Source: Alnus glutinosa
Lineage: Eukaryota; Streptophyta; Magnoliopsida; Fagales; Betulaceae
Direction: 5' to 3'
Assembly (NCBI RefSeq): GCF_958979055.1
Contig: NC_084891.1
Coordinates: forward strand, 325,001-389,000
DNA length: 64,000 nt
Notes under the pieces: model-generated
The model's input: the letters and a program-made list of their open reading frames with translations, nothing else
What the model was told of the DNA's origin: nothing
Database searches by the model: none
Program-made: the position numbers and the translations under genes
In this document: positions 1-11,560 of the stretch, one piece after another
Layout: every line of letters begins with the position of its first letter
Position numbering within the stretch: the first letter of the stretch is position 1

Positions 1-956
1 TCATGCGGAAAATGTAGGAAAAGAAAAACAAAAACAAAACAATAGAACTTTTAATGCTCAAATGTGCCAACATAAAAATATTTTTCTGAATCAAGCAATT
101 AGGCTGAGTTTTCTATTGTTTGATAACTGAAACAACATGAAGCATAAAGCTCCTAACTCCTTTTCCGTTTTATCAGTTTCCTTGGTAACTAAAGGTGTGT
201 AAAAAATATAAATCGTAATTCCACGCCCGAATTACATTTCTTTCACACCTGAAGTCTCCTCCAAGTATTACCTTGACATTACACCATTTAATACTTATTT
301 TATACCTTAAATTATAAATAAATAACAGAAAAACGAAAGCACGCCTTTAAAAATAAAAAGTATAAGGTTCGACACCAAATACCAAAATCAGAGATTCCCA
401 TGGGGCACAAAATCAACGAATACCCATAAAAATGTGGGATTTTAGAGAACCAAAGATACAACCTTTAGCATAATGTACATCAAAATATATGAAACGCAGA
501 GGAAATAGATAAATACCAAAAACAAAACAAACAAAAAAATTAATAAATAAAATTCTAAAAAAACGCAAATGAAAATTAATATCCACGCCAAACTCTCACT
601 ATATGTCCACCAAATATAGAAAATTTTCTAACACTACGTTTTCGGAGCCCAAAGAGAAAAGAAAAAAAGAAGTAAATATCAAAAATCAAAATATTCTACC
701 TACCCACCCCCAAATTCTCACAAACCCAAATCAAACCTAAACTAAAATAATAAAAAGAATCAAATGCAAAAACCCCTGAAACCGCGAAAGACCAGAACAA
801 AACCTAAGAACCCCAAACACAACATTCCAGCAAAATCCACATAAAATTCTTACATACTGCGATCAAAAGCAAGCAAACCCATCCAAAAAAAGAGCCTAGA
901 ACCCGAAAGTTCAACGATTGAGAGCTTCAAATTGAACGGATTGCGACGAACCGTAC

Positions 957-1099
957 CTCGACCAAAAGGGCTCAACCGCGCGATTCCAAATGAAGTGAAA
1001 GCGTCGAAACGAGATCGAGCGCGATGAGAGAGGAATCGAAGGCAGATAACCAAAGAAAGCCGAGAGAGAGAGAGAGAGAGAGAGGAGATAGAGAAACAA
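957..1099 (-). other. probable 5'-UTR first exon of a gene running off the left edge
   Basis: Read on the minus strand, a CT-rich leader (GA repeat at 1063-1083 on plus) runs into a GC-richer stretch that ends at a good splice donor, GAG^GTACGG, with the intron starting at 956. No ATG-led frame of convincing length is present, so this looks like a non-coding first exon. Plus 1-956 would then be intron, and the coding exons lie outside the window. A CT-rich leader followed by a 5'-UTR intron is common in plant housekeeping genes. The exon start is a guess based on where the GA repeat ends. Confidence 0.45.
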
Positions 1100-2915
1100 G
1101 GAAATGAAGGGAAAGACTTGGGGGGTTGGGGGTTGGGGAGGGGGCTACTCAGTCAGCCTTCTTCTACCAATTCTTCTGGTCTTCGATTGCGCTTTTGTTT
1201 CCTCCTTCACTTTCCTTTTCTTTTTCAATTACTTGTTTTTTTATATATATATTTATATTTTTTTTTTTAAGTCCCTTTTTGAGTGAGTAAACTTTGAGTG
1301 TGTTTACTCACACTTTTGTCTGTGTATCTTACATTTGTTCACGTGAGTAGAAAGAGAAAGAGAGGTTGCCAATAATGCTAGGGCTTACTATAAATTAGCT
1401 CTTTTGTTTGAGTAATGTAAATATTTACACTTATTTATTATATTTTTATTTATTTTATATCGGTTAATATATCGTATTTTAAATGAATTTTTATGTCAGT
1501 TACTTAAAAGAACAAAAATATTATACGGAAAGAAATGAATAACATTAGACTTGACAACCACATACATATTAAGGAATAATTTGTTCAACAAATTTGTTGA
1601 GATGTTGGAATGAGAATCATGAATAGAGGTAGATTTTTAAGAAGTAGGAAAAATGAAGAAATTTGCTTGAGATTATCTTTCGGTGATTTGACGAGAGTAT
1701 AGGCTCTCTGTTTTGTCATTTTTCTCGCCTTTGATGGTGAAGAAATTGTTACGCAATGTTTGCTCATAATAGCATGAAGCAGAGATTGCTGAGTTTGGTT
1801 GATCTAATGATGTTCTGTTCTTTGCTTTTTTATGAAATTTTGTTGCAGTTTGTTCTGCAAAATTTGTCTAGGTGCAGTTGTTTTCTGCTCAAACTTTGTT
1901 GAGTATGGTTGGGGAGTGAAGGGTTAGCTATTTTGGATTGAGCTATTGTTTAGGCGAGTTGCCGATTGCAACATGATCTAGCTAATAGCTAGGGTGTATT
2001 GCTCTTTGAGTATTCTTCTATGAAATGCTTATTCATCCAATAAAAAAAACAATAATATTAACCACTCAAAACATTCATGTCGATCGGTATAAAATGAATG
2101 GAAAAGGTAACATTTATTCTTTTTTGTCTCACTTTAAGAAGTGATTATCATATGAAATAATATGGCATGAATGGATAAATGATATCATGTTAAATCATTA
2201 CTTATTCAAAAAGCTTTAACTGATTAAAAAAATAATAAATTCAATCATTTAACTGATATTATATTACGAATGATTCCCTGTAAATTTGGAGGGTATAGAA
2301 AATTCAAAATTTATAAGAACCATTGTGCAAGACTATTTGGTTACATTGGATAGATTAAGGTTGAAAAATGTTGAGAAGTATTTCATTTTGACCGGTCGTG
2401 TATGGTGGTTCAAGGTCAAAATCAAAGGAAATCATTGGCATAATTTTTCTTCTTGCTCAAGTGAAGAGCCAAAACATGCGGCCGCCTTGACCCTCTAATT
2501 TGTTGATTATCAATTGCAATGCAGCCGCAGTTTAGAAGAAAGAGATCAATTTATGATTCTGTCTGTCTTAGAATCAATTAGAGATAATTATAATTACCAA
2601 AAAAAAAATTAGTTTGACACTTAATTAAATAAAAATAGTTTGAACAAAAACCCGACCCCAAACTCTTCTATAAAAAATTTGAACACAAGCTAATGCACTT
2701 TTGTTACAATGTTAATTAAATAATAAGAAATGAGCTTAAGCGTTTCGAATAAACGATATTTAAATCTATAACAATAAATATGAGCATAAATCAAAAGTGG
2801 GTGAAATAATAATTTTCATGCAACATTCACAATTTTTACTACATTCAACACATAGAGGGCTAATGTATTAGGAAAAATTGAGCGTGAAGATGACCGCAAC
2901 GACATAATACTTTGA
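1100..2915. other. intergenic, AT-rich, no gene recognised
   Basis: Only short frames without family resemblance occur here. The stretch at about 1570-2050 is less AT-rich and ends in an A-run after AATAAA-like sequence near 2038-2048, so it could be an old retroposed or transcribed fragment. I found no target-site duplication to prove it. Confidence 0.4.
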
Positions 2916-2917
2916 AA

Positions 2918-3062
2918 AGGTGCTAAACACAACTCTTTTACAACTTTTTTAAACACGTCAACATGTGATCGAAGAGTGTTAAAATTTTCTTTTTTTGGTG
3001 GGTCACGTGGCTCAAATCACACACGCTAACACGTCAAAAGTTGTAAAAGAGTTGCACATATA
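2918..3062. mobile_element. MITE with ~25-bp terminal inverted repeats
   Basis: The left end carries CAACTCTTTTACAAC at about 2928-2943. The right end carries its inverse GTTGTAAAAGAGTTG at about 3040-3055. The repeat continues inward imperfectly (ACACGTCAACATG against GACGTGTTAGCG). The element is about 145 bp, AT-rich and non-coding. It lies about 200 bp beyond the TMEM208 stop codon, so it may sit within or near that gene's 3' UTR. Superfamily not determined. Confidence 0.55.
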
Positions 3063-3259
3063 AAATTACTCATTTTTTTTTTTTGTTTCTCCCACTACAC
3101 ACAAATATAATTCAAATTAGGACCAGATAGTGCAACTTCTACTTGGTGAGTATAAAATTTTAACGCAGCCTTTGTCTTGCTAGGAAGAGCAGACTTGGTG
3201 AAGTTATAGGGCACTCATTTTACCCAATAACTAGTTTTACTCATGTCAACATGTAGTAG

Positions 3260-5791
3260 CTACCTAGTTCTTGTCCTGACAAACTTGGGCCTAGAAGCCT
3301 TCTTCTCCAACTTTTCCCTCTTCTTACGAGTCTTTTCATCCTCCGTGTCTCCCTATTTCACACACAAGCATACACCAAATCGTATTGAGTACATAAAAGC
3401 TATCTACTGCTTTAAAATATGGAAACAAAATCTGGGAAAGAGAGGGTACCTCTGAACCTTGTGGCAAAAATCCTCTAATGAAACCAAAAGATTTATATGC
3501 TCCAAATGCCGGTATCTGAAAATCAACAAGAAAGATTAAATGTGTTACTTATAACACCTATCAACGCTGTCTAAGACTCTAACGTAATTAGGACTAAATA
3601 CTTTTCTCCCTCTACAAAAATAGAAATTAGCATAACTTCTCTAATCTGTAAATGAATTTATTTATATTTCAAGTCTTGCGAATATCATAAACACAGTTTT
3701 GATCAAAATATCAGATCAAACATGACAAACAGGTAAAAGTAAAACAATTCAGAATTCAAAGTCTTAAAAACCTATGGATTTTTGCTGTATATTTGATCAG
3801 ATGATCTTCACCATACTGTAGAAACTCTGAGAATGATCAATATTCAATAGCGTGGATGGACAAAAACCCAAACCAGTTTATGTCTCCTACCACAAATTAC
3901 ATCACCATTATCAAAATACTAGTATTCCACAATTCTGGAATTTGATGTGTAACCTTGTATCTTCTATATGCAGGGCAAGGGCCATCAGGCTGTACTCTGG
4001 CTCCAAAAATTGAGTTGATTTCAACATCAAACAAAAGCAAGATCTGATGGGCCTCAGTAACCTCACAAAACAATCACTGACATATGACAGCAACCCAATC
4101 ATCAACATCCAGTCAGAGACTTCTTTAATGGTAAAGAAATTCCCATTCATTCAAAAGAATCCAATTATCTAATTGGCCATGGATCTCCTAGTAGTATTAG
4201 GCCTCACTTTGTGTTATTTTATGAGCCTTCACCTCCACCCTTTCCCCCAAAAAGAAAATAACACACGAAAAGTGGGCCAACAAAGTTTTGACCTCGAGGA
4301 CCCACAGATCATGACAAATGGGAGATACAGATTAATTGCACCAACGTATTTAGTTCTTCTAATCATTTGAGATAAATAGCAACTATCTTTCTTTTTTTCA
4401 GTACATAGCGCTCTTTCACTGAGAAAATTCTCAGTCAGATCAAGAACGTCTATGTATAAGGTGGCTCTTTCCGAACCTAAAGCACAAAACAAGCATGAGC
4501 GTGCGCAAATGCAAGTTGACTCACCAAAAAATAAGCGTGAAAGCATGTTTAAAGCAAAACAAACTAAACAGATCTTACCAGCAGGTATGTGTACCAAAAT
4601 TTTCCAGAGATGATGGACATGACTTGCACGAAGCCCGTAATGTAAATTACATCATGTAAATAGCTGCAAGAAATCGCCAACTGAGTCAAAAGTACCTTTC
4701 CTAATTGATTTTTTTTTCCTTTGGGTGGGGGGTTTGAGGGTTAGAAGAAGAAGAAAAATTGCAACCCATACTAAGCAAAACTATAAACAATCTAGAATTG
4801 TCGGTATAAATAAATATAAACTACGATGCTGAATTATGGAATATCATATAATAACCAATACCCAAAACATGCCTTGAAACTCATTTCAAACAGGAATCCC
4901 CTAATATCAAACAGCTACCACATACTGCAAGCTGAAGCCTATGATTAAGAATCAAGTGCGAATGGTACATAAGGGCTTCTTAAGATGCTTGGATATGGAT
5001 GACAAATATTGATATGCCAGCATGATAGATAATTCTTGAAAAGGTAAGATATGAAATGGCAGGGATATTTTCATAAGTATATATGTTCTTCTATATATTT
5101 CAAAAGTTTTGCCAAATTATCAAATTTCGTGTATCCCTCTCTATCCTAAAGTTTTAACACCCATCTAACGTCAACAAATCAATGGAATTCTGGGCCACAC
5201 AGTATCGCAAGTGCCTCAGAAGCTGGACAATCTCCCATGTCAGTTTTGATTTTGAAATTATCACCATATCTATAATATTTAAGGAAACCCAACTTCTTTC
5301 AGATTCAAAATACTAGTCATCACACACACAGAGACATACATACACACAAACATTGAAGAAGGGAACATACGTAAGGAGAATAGACATACCCACAAACTCC
5401 ACCAGTACTCATATCAAACCCACCATCCAGAAGGTCCCCATCATCAGCATAATCCGGTTGAGCCATTTTGGCAAGTTGTATATAGGGAATTGCATAAGCC
5501 GCGGATGTGAAAACCAGACCAACCCAATGCTTCCAGGTGAAACTCGAATGGAAGATCACCATCCTCACTAACACATATATGACCTACACTTGCATAACAA
5601 TAAACCCACAAAAAAAAAAAATTGAAAGTCAACATAAATAGACATAAGAATGAAATTAAGCAAAGAAAGCCGAGTGCTTGACTTGAGTTTGTAATAGTAA
5701 AAAATACATTGCAGGCGATGATGAGGCGGCGCAGGTTCGCCATGTGCCGAGCATTCTCTTCCTTTCGCTTCTTCGCACCTTGATTTGCCAT
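3260..5791 (-). CDS. TMEM208 / SND2-type ER membrane protein
   Basis: Five coding exons: 5791-5708, 5583-5390, 4663-4579, 3515-3450 and 3352-3260. They total 522 nt and give 173 aa, the same length as human TMEM208. All introns are GT-AG and all phases close. The protein starts MANQGAKKRKEENARHMANL, has two hydrophobic hairpins (about residues 22-62 and 95-130, including TWKHWVGLVFTSAAYAIPY), the family-typical DDGDLLDGGFDMSTGGVCGY segment after the first pair, and a basic tail (DEKTRKKREKLEKKASRP) ending RTRTR. TMEM208/Snd2 homologues act in SRP-independent targeting of membrane proteins to the ER; that role is known for the family, not shown here. The start is supported by an adjacent CT-rich leader and a CACGTG box at about 5890. 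Arabidopsis has two copies (At4g30500, At2g23940, from memory). Confidence 0.93.
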
Positions 5792-6470
5792 TTCTCTCTC
5801 TCTATGACTCTGACTCTGTAACCCTAGAACCAGCGGAGAGACCCAGATGATCCTTTCACGAGGAGAATACAAAGAAGAAGAGTGGCGCTGCACGTGGAGT
5901 GGGCTTAGCTAGAGCTGATGTTAGCCAAACTGAGCCTATCAATACAAGTTACAACAGTTGAACCCAATAAAGAGCAAGCTAGCCTATTGGGTTAAATTTG
6001 CAATGTTTAATAAATAGCAATTAATTGCCATACAAATCATATATAGGACATGCTTGTTTGTATTTTTGCTTGGATTTACAACAGGAATATGTAAGGTTAA
6101 GCACTTAAACAAGACTAACTACAGTTTAAACGCACACACTCAGTACCTTGTCTAGGGGGTGGAAAAAATTAATTTGGGATATAAATTTCTTCCTAACTGG
6201 GTCGGAGAAAATTTCCTCCAACCAATCACTAAAGCTGCCATGTGTTTCAAAGCATGCCTTTGAGAATTCATAAAATCTTTATGTCTGTAAACAATTCCAG
6301 CATAGCCCAAATTTACAGAAAGTGGTGGTCCTTTGACCAATGATGGATTTCCAATATTAATATGATCCATCTATCCCCATGTACTCCACAATTGAGACAA
6401 AACTGTAACATGCAATATATAGATTTACGGTTTCACCCTTCAAAATCCCCAATCCCAATTGTTACTTCTT
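5792..6470. other. TMEM208 promoter/leader and upstream intergenic DNA
   Basis: The TMEM208 leader lies just upstream of the start on the minus strand (about 5792-5890) and includes a CACGTG palindrome near 5889-5894, a typical G-box core. From about 5900 to 6470 only short frames are present and no domain is recognised. Confidence 0.45.
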
Positions 6471-6472
6471 CA

Positions 6473-7101
6473 AGGATCCAGCTTCTATGCGGTAGTGTAA
6501 ACTACTGCATAGATGCTGTTAGTCTATGACATCGTTTGCAAAAGGGAAAATGCACCCAAAAAATTTGATTCCTTCTTTGACCCGATGAGCCTCTTTCCTC
6601 CTCGACTCGCTTCCTGTAAGCGAAATTTTCAATATTTTCTGTCAAAACTATCCACAGTTCACACTCGCTTGAACAAGTGTTATCCACAAAGAAGGAAGCG
6701 AGTCCCTTTTGCTGGATAGCTCAAGTTTTTGGATTTACTACCCAACGGATCCGGCTTGACTCTCATACAGACTAATCAAGTAAACCCCACATTAAGAAAA
6801 GAAAGAAAAAAACAAGTAAACAAAAGCAAATTTTTGAGAGAATTCAAAAACTAACCTGAGATTTTGATAATTCAAGAGCCGTAACTCGGAAAGGTAAACG
6901 AAACCCATGAAAGGGTTCTTGAAACAACGACGAGATATCGTTCCCTCCTCAAAAGGTAAAGAAGAAAAAGTATCACACTTTGAACTCAATCAAGCGAGTG
7001 TGAACTGGGAATAGTTTTAGCAGAAAAGATTGGAAATTTCGCTTACAGGAAGCGAGTCGAGGAGGAGACTAACAGCATCTATGCGAAGCCGGATCCCTTC
7101 T
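6473..7101. repeat. foldback element: imperfect inverted repeat of ~95 bp arms
   Basis: The segment 6596-6672 (starting TCCTCCTCGACTCGC) is repeated inverted at 6990-7066 with only about six differences. Outside these, GCATAGATGCTGTTAGTC at 6507-6524 is repeated inverted at 7067-7084, and GGATCC plus GGCTTC-like ends lie outermost on both sides. The left arm carries about 70 bp (6525-6595) that the right arm lacks. The loop is about 317 bp. A transcript of either strand would fold into a long hairpin. It could be a foldback/MULE-derived element or a young inverted duplication; I see no clear target-site duplication. Confidence 0.7.
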
Positions 7102-7428
7102 TCAAATAGTTATAAAAAACAAATACTCATATCCGTTCTTACCAAAATTTGAACTCAAACTAATACCCACGCTTCAATACAAATTTGAGACCAATTCATG
7201 ACATGCAAAAGGGGGTTTACGGGTTCAACCACAATTTCTACGATTCATAGAAATTTTGACTTAATCTTCAAATGGGCATTCAAAGAAAGCTACAAGTTCA
7301 TCGTTATCAACAAACACTCTGAAATTTGAAGCCCAATAGGGAAAGAAAGCAAGATTTGAGCGAGAGAGAGAAGAAAATACACCAAAGCGAAAGAGGGCAA
7401 CGAGAGGGAGAGATAAAGAGAGAATTAC

Positions 7429-7560
7429 CTCAAGTAGTTGCCCAACCAAATCCTATTGGTTTCCTGCCTTAGGTGATTATTGAAGAAGAGAGGGGAGAAC
7501 TTTTTGTCTTGTTGAGGGGGAAGAGGCAGAGGGACTCGAGTTTGACTCGTTTGAGGGGAG
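7429..7560 (-). other. possible minus-strand 5' exon ending in a splice donor
   Basis: On the minus strand a CT-rich stretch precedes TTGAG^GTAATTC, a plausible donor with the intron starting near 7428. The sequence downstream (7260-7420) is again CT-rich and has no recognisable protein. This resembles a non-coding transcript leader, but no partner exon could be identified between here and the TMEM208 gene. Confidence 0.25.
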
Positions 7561-7682
7561 GGTGCTGCTCTATAGGAAGGAAAAAATTATAAACAACGCA
7601 GTTTTAGGAAATTTTTTACAAATCAGCAATTAGGTTTGATAAGCACATCATAAATCTTTGGCTTTCATTTTCGGATTACGAT

Positions 7683-7685
<3 letters not shown>

Positions 7686-7742
<57 letters not shown>
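7686..7742. repeat. (TA)n microsatellite
   Basis: An almost perfect TA dinucleotide run of about 55 bp. Its length is likely to vary between individuals. Confidence 0.97.
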
Positions 7743-7744
<2 letters not shown>

Positions 7745-7787
7745 TAGAAAATAAAAATGAGATTCAGAAAAGGCCAATTACGATACT

Positions 7788-7972
7788 TTATAATTATTTG
7801 TTCGAATTTGTGATAATTCAGGCAGATGATTGCAAAAAAACCATTTATGAGACCTACCTTACCAAATAAAAATTAGGCTGTTCAGCCACTTATCCAGTCA
7901 TATGGATCTTATAAGTGATCTCTCACAATTACCTCTCTGAATTCTCTTAAATTCGGGCAAATAATTGTAGAG
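7788..7972. mobile_element. MITE, TTATTTG(T/C)CCGAATT family, copy 1
   Basis: The left end TAATTATTTGTTCGAATTTG and the right end, inverted, ACAATTATTTGCCCGAATTT are matching inverted repeats. The arms continue inward (GGCAGATGATTGCAAAA... against the inverse of ...CACAATTACC...). About 180 bp, non-coding. A second copy lies at about 14375-14535. Confidence 0.6.
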
Positions 7973-8240
7973 AATCTTGATCTTTTATTTTTTGTCCATC
8001 TTTATACAAGAAATAGACAAATTTACTGTTGAATATGTGTGATCACATAAAATCAACATCTGACCGCACATATTCAAAGATTGATTTACAAAAAAGAGGG
8101 ACAAGAAATGAATGTGTAACATCTCTATAATATTTCCTGAATCGTCAAAAAAAAAAAAAAAAAGATCTCTCTAATACATATATATTTTAATAACATATGT
8201 TTTTCGTATATTTTTTTAATATAATTTTTAAAAAAGAGTA

Positions 8241-8402
8241 ATGCTATTTAGAACCGTTATACAATTGACATACAACTGATATGATTTGAGAGTGAAAATC
8301 AGTTGTTTTATTTTTTTTACAATTGCGGATCATCAAATGATTGACTTTCACTGCCACATCATCAAGTTGTATGACAGTCGTATAGCAGTCTACTAAATAA
8401 TT
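8241..8402. mobile_element. MITE with ~40-bp terminal inverted repeats
   Basis: The left arm reads TATTTAGAACCGTTATACAA and continues to GACATACAACTGATATGA. The right arm, inverted, reads TATTTAGTAGACTGCTATAC and continues to GACTGTCATACAACTTGATGA. The length is about 160 bp and it has no coding capacity. Confidence 0.6.
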
Positions 8403-8573
8403 AATTCAATAATAAATCATTTGCTTCCTCACATACTTAAATGACACATGTTAATTTTAAAGACCGAATTATAGAAGTTTCCTACCCCCTAATTTGTAAG
8501 AAATTTTTATACATTTATTTGAGATAGTTACAAATTACCTCAATGTGGTTAAGGTAATTACAAGGGTTAAACA

Positions 8574-9312
8574 CCTTTGACTCTCCATATGGTTTAACAA
8601 CTTTATTTTTTTTTCACCTAGATTTCAATTTTATATTGTAGATGATATATTGATTATGACTAAAAACATAAATGGTACTTCTATCCATAAATTGACGAAA
8701 ATTCACACCAATATCCTCAAAAAACAGATATATCTATATGCCTCTTTTTTTTTTTTTTTTATAAAAAATAAAAAAAGTATGAAAAAAAAAATTGAAAAAA
8801 ATAGGGGTGGCTCATTTAGTCAAAATGGGAGTGGCTGACCATCCCCACAAGGCCATGGGGTTAGTTCGGCCACCCCCAAGGGGCCGACCCCTAATTTTTC
8901 ATCTTCATCAATGCTTTCAACCCCAAACCAACCGTAGGGAATGATTGAAACCAAGGTTCTTGAAATGGGTTTGGTCACCCCCATTTTGCTATTTGGGGGT
9001 GGCCAGCCACCCTTCTTTTTTCTTTTTCTTTTTCATTTTTTCCATTTTTTTTTTAAAATAAAAAATAAAAAAAATTTCAATGTTTTAATATTTTTAGTTT
9101 TCGAGATCTTTTATTTTATATATTTGTTTTAAAAAAAATAATGAGGCATACAGACGTGTGTCTAATTTTTAAGGACATTGACGTAAATTTTCATCAATTT
9201 ATGGATGAAAGATGGACGGAGGGATTTACGATACAAAATGAAGCCTAAATGAAAGAAAAAAAAAAAGAAATTATTACTGAACCACATGGAAAAAAAAAAA
9301 TGTATTTAACCC
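8574..9312. mobile_element. long-TIR nonautonomous MULE-like element
   Basis: The ends are GGGTTAAAC... and ...TTAACCC. The terminal inverted repeats extend about 170 bp, imperfectly; for example CATAAATTGACGAAAATT at 8688-8705 against the inverse ATAAATTGATGAAAATT near 9191-9207. Flanks TAATTACAA (8565-8573) and TAATTAAAA (9313-9321) form a likely 9-bp target duplication with one mismatch, the size typical of Mutator-like elements. The centre holds GC-rich GGGGTGGC.../...GGCCACCCCC blocks between homopolymer runs. No transposase is present. Confidence 0.65.
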
Positions 9313-9321
9313 TAATTAAAA

Positions 9322-10431
9322 ATTACTTTCCTGTCTTACGGAAATTGTCGTTAAACCTCTTTATGGTTTGTGAAGTAAAATGAAATCGTCATTTTTTTTT
9401 TTTTTTAATGATTTGAAGTACAATGAAATCGTCATGTTTTTTAGTCCCTTAATGTATGCTCTCGCATGATGTGTATGTATCACTAGAAAAATGAAGAAAT
9501 TTAATCTTTATTTGAATATGGAAACAAAAAGCATCTATGTTTTCATTCATTCTAAGGTTTTTGTATTTCATGTGACGCGTGTCAATCCGCCAGTTGGGAT
9601 TAGTGATTGATTCTAAAAGTCGAGTAATTTATAATTACCCCTAACCACATTTGAGGCAATTTGTAATAAAACCCTACTAGTATTGTCGGGAAAATAATTT
9701 CTAAGAAACGTCATTTACTTCAGCTATTATGTGCTAGGTAAAATTGGAAATAGATGTTGACTCTTTGTAATTACTTGAGAGAGAGAAGAACGAACTGATT
9801 TTGGAAACTAACTTGTTTATCTTTGATCTACTAGTGATCCTCGTGCTTGATTTACCTATTTCTCCCATAGCTTTTATATCTTCTTTCAAGTATAGAGATG
9901 GAATACAAATTTTTTCTCGTCTCTCACAGGAAGGAAGGTAACACCATTGTGGATAATAAGACAGCAGAAATCATCCAAGAAACCCGCAAACTACAAATTA
10001 TGCAAAGAGGGAAAAAAGTGGTTTCTGTCATGTCATTGCTGCTGCTGCTGCTGCTGCTTTCCCCTCTCTTTCCTGCTTTTATGGTTCCGTAAACCCAAGA
10101 AGCTCAAGACACGAATTGAGGTCCCTCTCAAAACCACTTCGAATTGTGAAACTGTGAGAAACAATACATTATATGCCTTGGGGAGAATAATGATATAATG
10201 GAGCCTACAGGAAAAAAGATACGGACACGTTTCTCAATACAACATATGAACATATTGCCAACTCAATAGTAGACAGGCACTTCAACTAGCTTTCCAGTGC
10301 AACCCATGAACAAGGCAGATCAAAATACGGTTAAATTACTTCTGTAGACGAAGAGATCAGGAGAAGGCTGCTTTGAATAAGGATTTAGAGCTTCAAAGCA
10401 GAAAAAACTCACTGGCTTACAGCAAGGTCAT
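9322..10431. other. intergenic; no gene recognised
   Basis: AT-rich DNA with a short (GCT)n run at about 10036-10059. The run creates a leucine-rich open frame, but that frame has no other coding evidence. Confidence 0.4.
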
Positions 10432-11123
10432 TTAGAACTGGAAAAAGAGACTAGTTGATCCATCACCAAATGATTTGAGATCAGCAGGTTTAACGAAAGC
10501 CCCCTGCACAACGGGCACGTTCGTTCCCACTCAAACCTGAGAAAACAGGACCATCAGTCATCCAAAGGACCTAAAAACAACAAGCAAAGGGATTGCATCA
10601 TAGCACCCCCCAGGGAACACTACACAACATCTACGGGCAAAACAGTACTTAAACCACAAGTCTAAACCTTCTAACAATTAATTCTGACAAATGAGGTCTA
10701 GATTTTTTTAAATTAAAAAAAAATGATAAACCAAATTTAAAAGAAAACAGATGCAACTTATGAGCAGAAGAGACAAGTAAAGACATAGCAAGCAAGTCCC
10801 AATACATTTGGCCAACTATTAACTCCAATGTCCACAACACAGGCAAATTAACCATGATAAGGCGCACATTGTCTAAACTTGAGTCCAATCTAGGCCATAC
10901 AACTGGCTCTCATGCACATTCCAAGTCATATAACACCAAAGTCAAGGTTCCATTCCACGATCTAGCCTAAAATTTTACTCAAATGCTGCTAAAACGATGT
11001 ATGCTAGGCCACAAGGGCTTCGAAATAAAAAGCCATTATTCTGACTAAACCCATAAAAATAAACTGGCAAGAAAAGTTTAACAAACTAACCACTCTGGTA
11101 CACAGTCTTCACAAAATATGTGG
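10432..11123 (-). pseudogene. RNFT1-like RING ubiquitin ligase fragment (last two exons)
   Basis: Two exon-like blocks on the minus strand are joined by good splice signals. Block 11123-11091 reads (S)HIFCEDCVPEW and ends in a GTTAGT donor. Block 10536-10432, after a TTTTCTCAG acceptor, reads W-FEWERTCPLCR. Together they give the second half of a C3HC4 RING (HIFCEDCV...CPLC), as in the membrane ubiquitin ligases RNFT1/RNFT2 and their plant homologues. After CPLCR the family frame (VKPADLKSFGDGSTSLFFQF) is present but displaced: the G-run opposite plus ~10498-10502 has one base too many, so the spliced frame is broken. The first RING half, the transmembrane segments and all earlier exons are absent. 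It is therefore a gene fragment, still with its intron, and so not a retrocopy. Confidence 0.7.
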
Positions 11124-11219
11124 CTTGAGAGTGAGAGAGCTGGGGCTTGAAATTTGGGTGGAACGAGCAGCGATGTCGCATGTCAGCAGCAGTGTCAAAC
11201 CAACGGCGGCAGTGAACAA

Positions 11220-11344
11220 ATTTGGGGCTCTATGGGGAAGGGAATTTTTTTAATTTTTTAATTTTTTAAGTGGCTGACATGGCATGATTGGGTGGACCTG
11301 CCACATCAGTGGTGTGAATCTGGCGTGAAGAGTAGCATTACTCT
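11220..11344. mobile_element. possible MITE/TE terminus between two gene fragments
   Basis: AT-rich stretch followed by GTGGCTGACATGGCATGATT and ending at AGAGTAGCATTACTCTTT, a near-palindromic terminus of the kind seen at plant MITE ends. It separates the RNFT1-like and RecQ-like fragments. The opposite terminus was not found. Confidence 0.3.
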
Positions 11345-11449
11345 TTAACTTCTACCACAAAAGTCCAGGTGTCTTGCTCTGCATATACATGATATCCTGC
11401 CCAGTAGTATTTGATAAAGAAGAGAATGAAATAGAACATAAAGCCAACC

Positions 11450-11560
11450 TTGTTTGTGCTTTATTTTCATTTTGTCAACCAATTGTAACATCGTCAATCT
11501 CTGATCATTCTCATGCACATCTCGCAGCAAAGAAACCATAAGCTGTGCATCACGAGCAAA
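11450..11560 (-). pseudogene. RecQ-like helicase exon fragment
   Basis: On the minus strand an open block reads ARDAQLMVSLLRDVHEND and continues QRLTMLQLVDKMKIKHKQ before a plausible donor, CAAG^GTTGGC. I recognise this as similar to the segment after the zinc-binding region of plant RecQ-family helicases (RECQL1/2-like), where one finds a run such as ...RLTMLQLVDKMK.KHK. No other RecQ exons (helicase motifs, Zn-binding cysteines, downstream winged helix) occur in the flanking kilobases. It is therefore an isolated exon and probably a captured or stranded fragment. The family call rests on memory of one short motif. Confidence 0.45.

Noticed and set aside
1570-2050. Possible retroposed transcript ending in an A-run
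   Set aside because: No target-site duplication and no recognisable parent gene.
9898-10198. Frames with a Leu/Cys run near 10040
   Set aside because: Produced by a (GCT)n repeat; no signal peptide context, splice structure or homology recognised.
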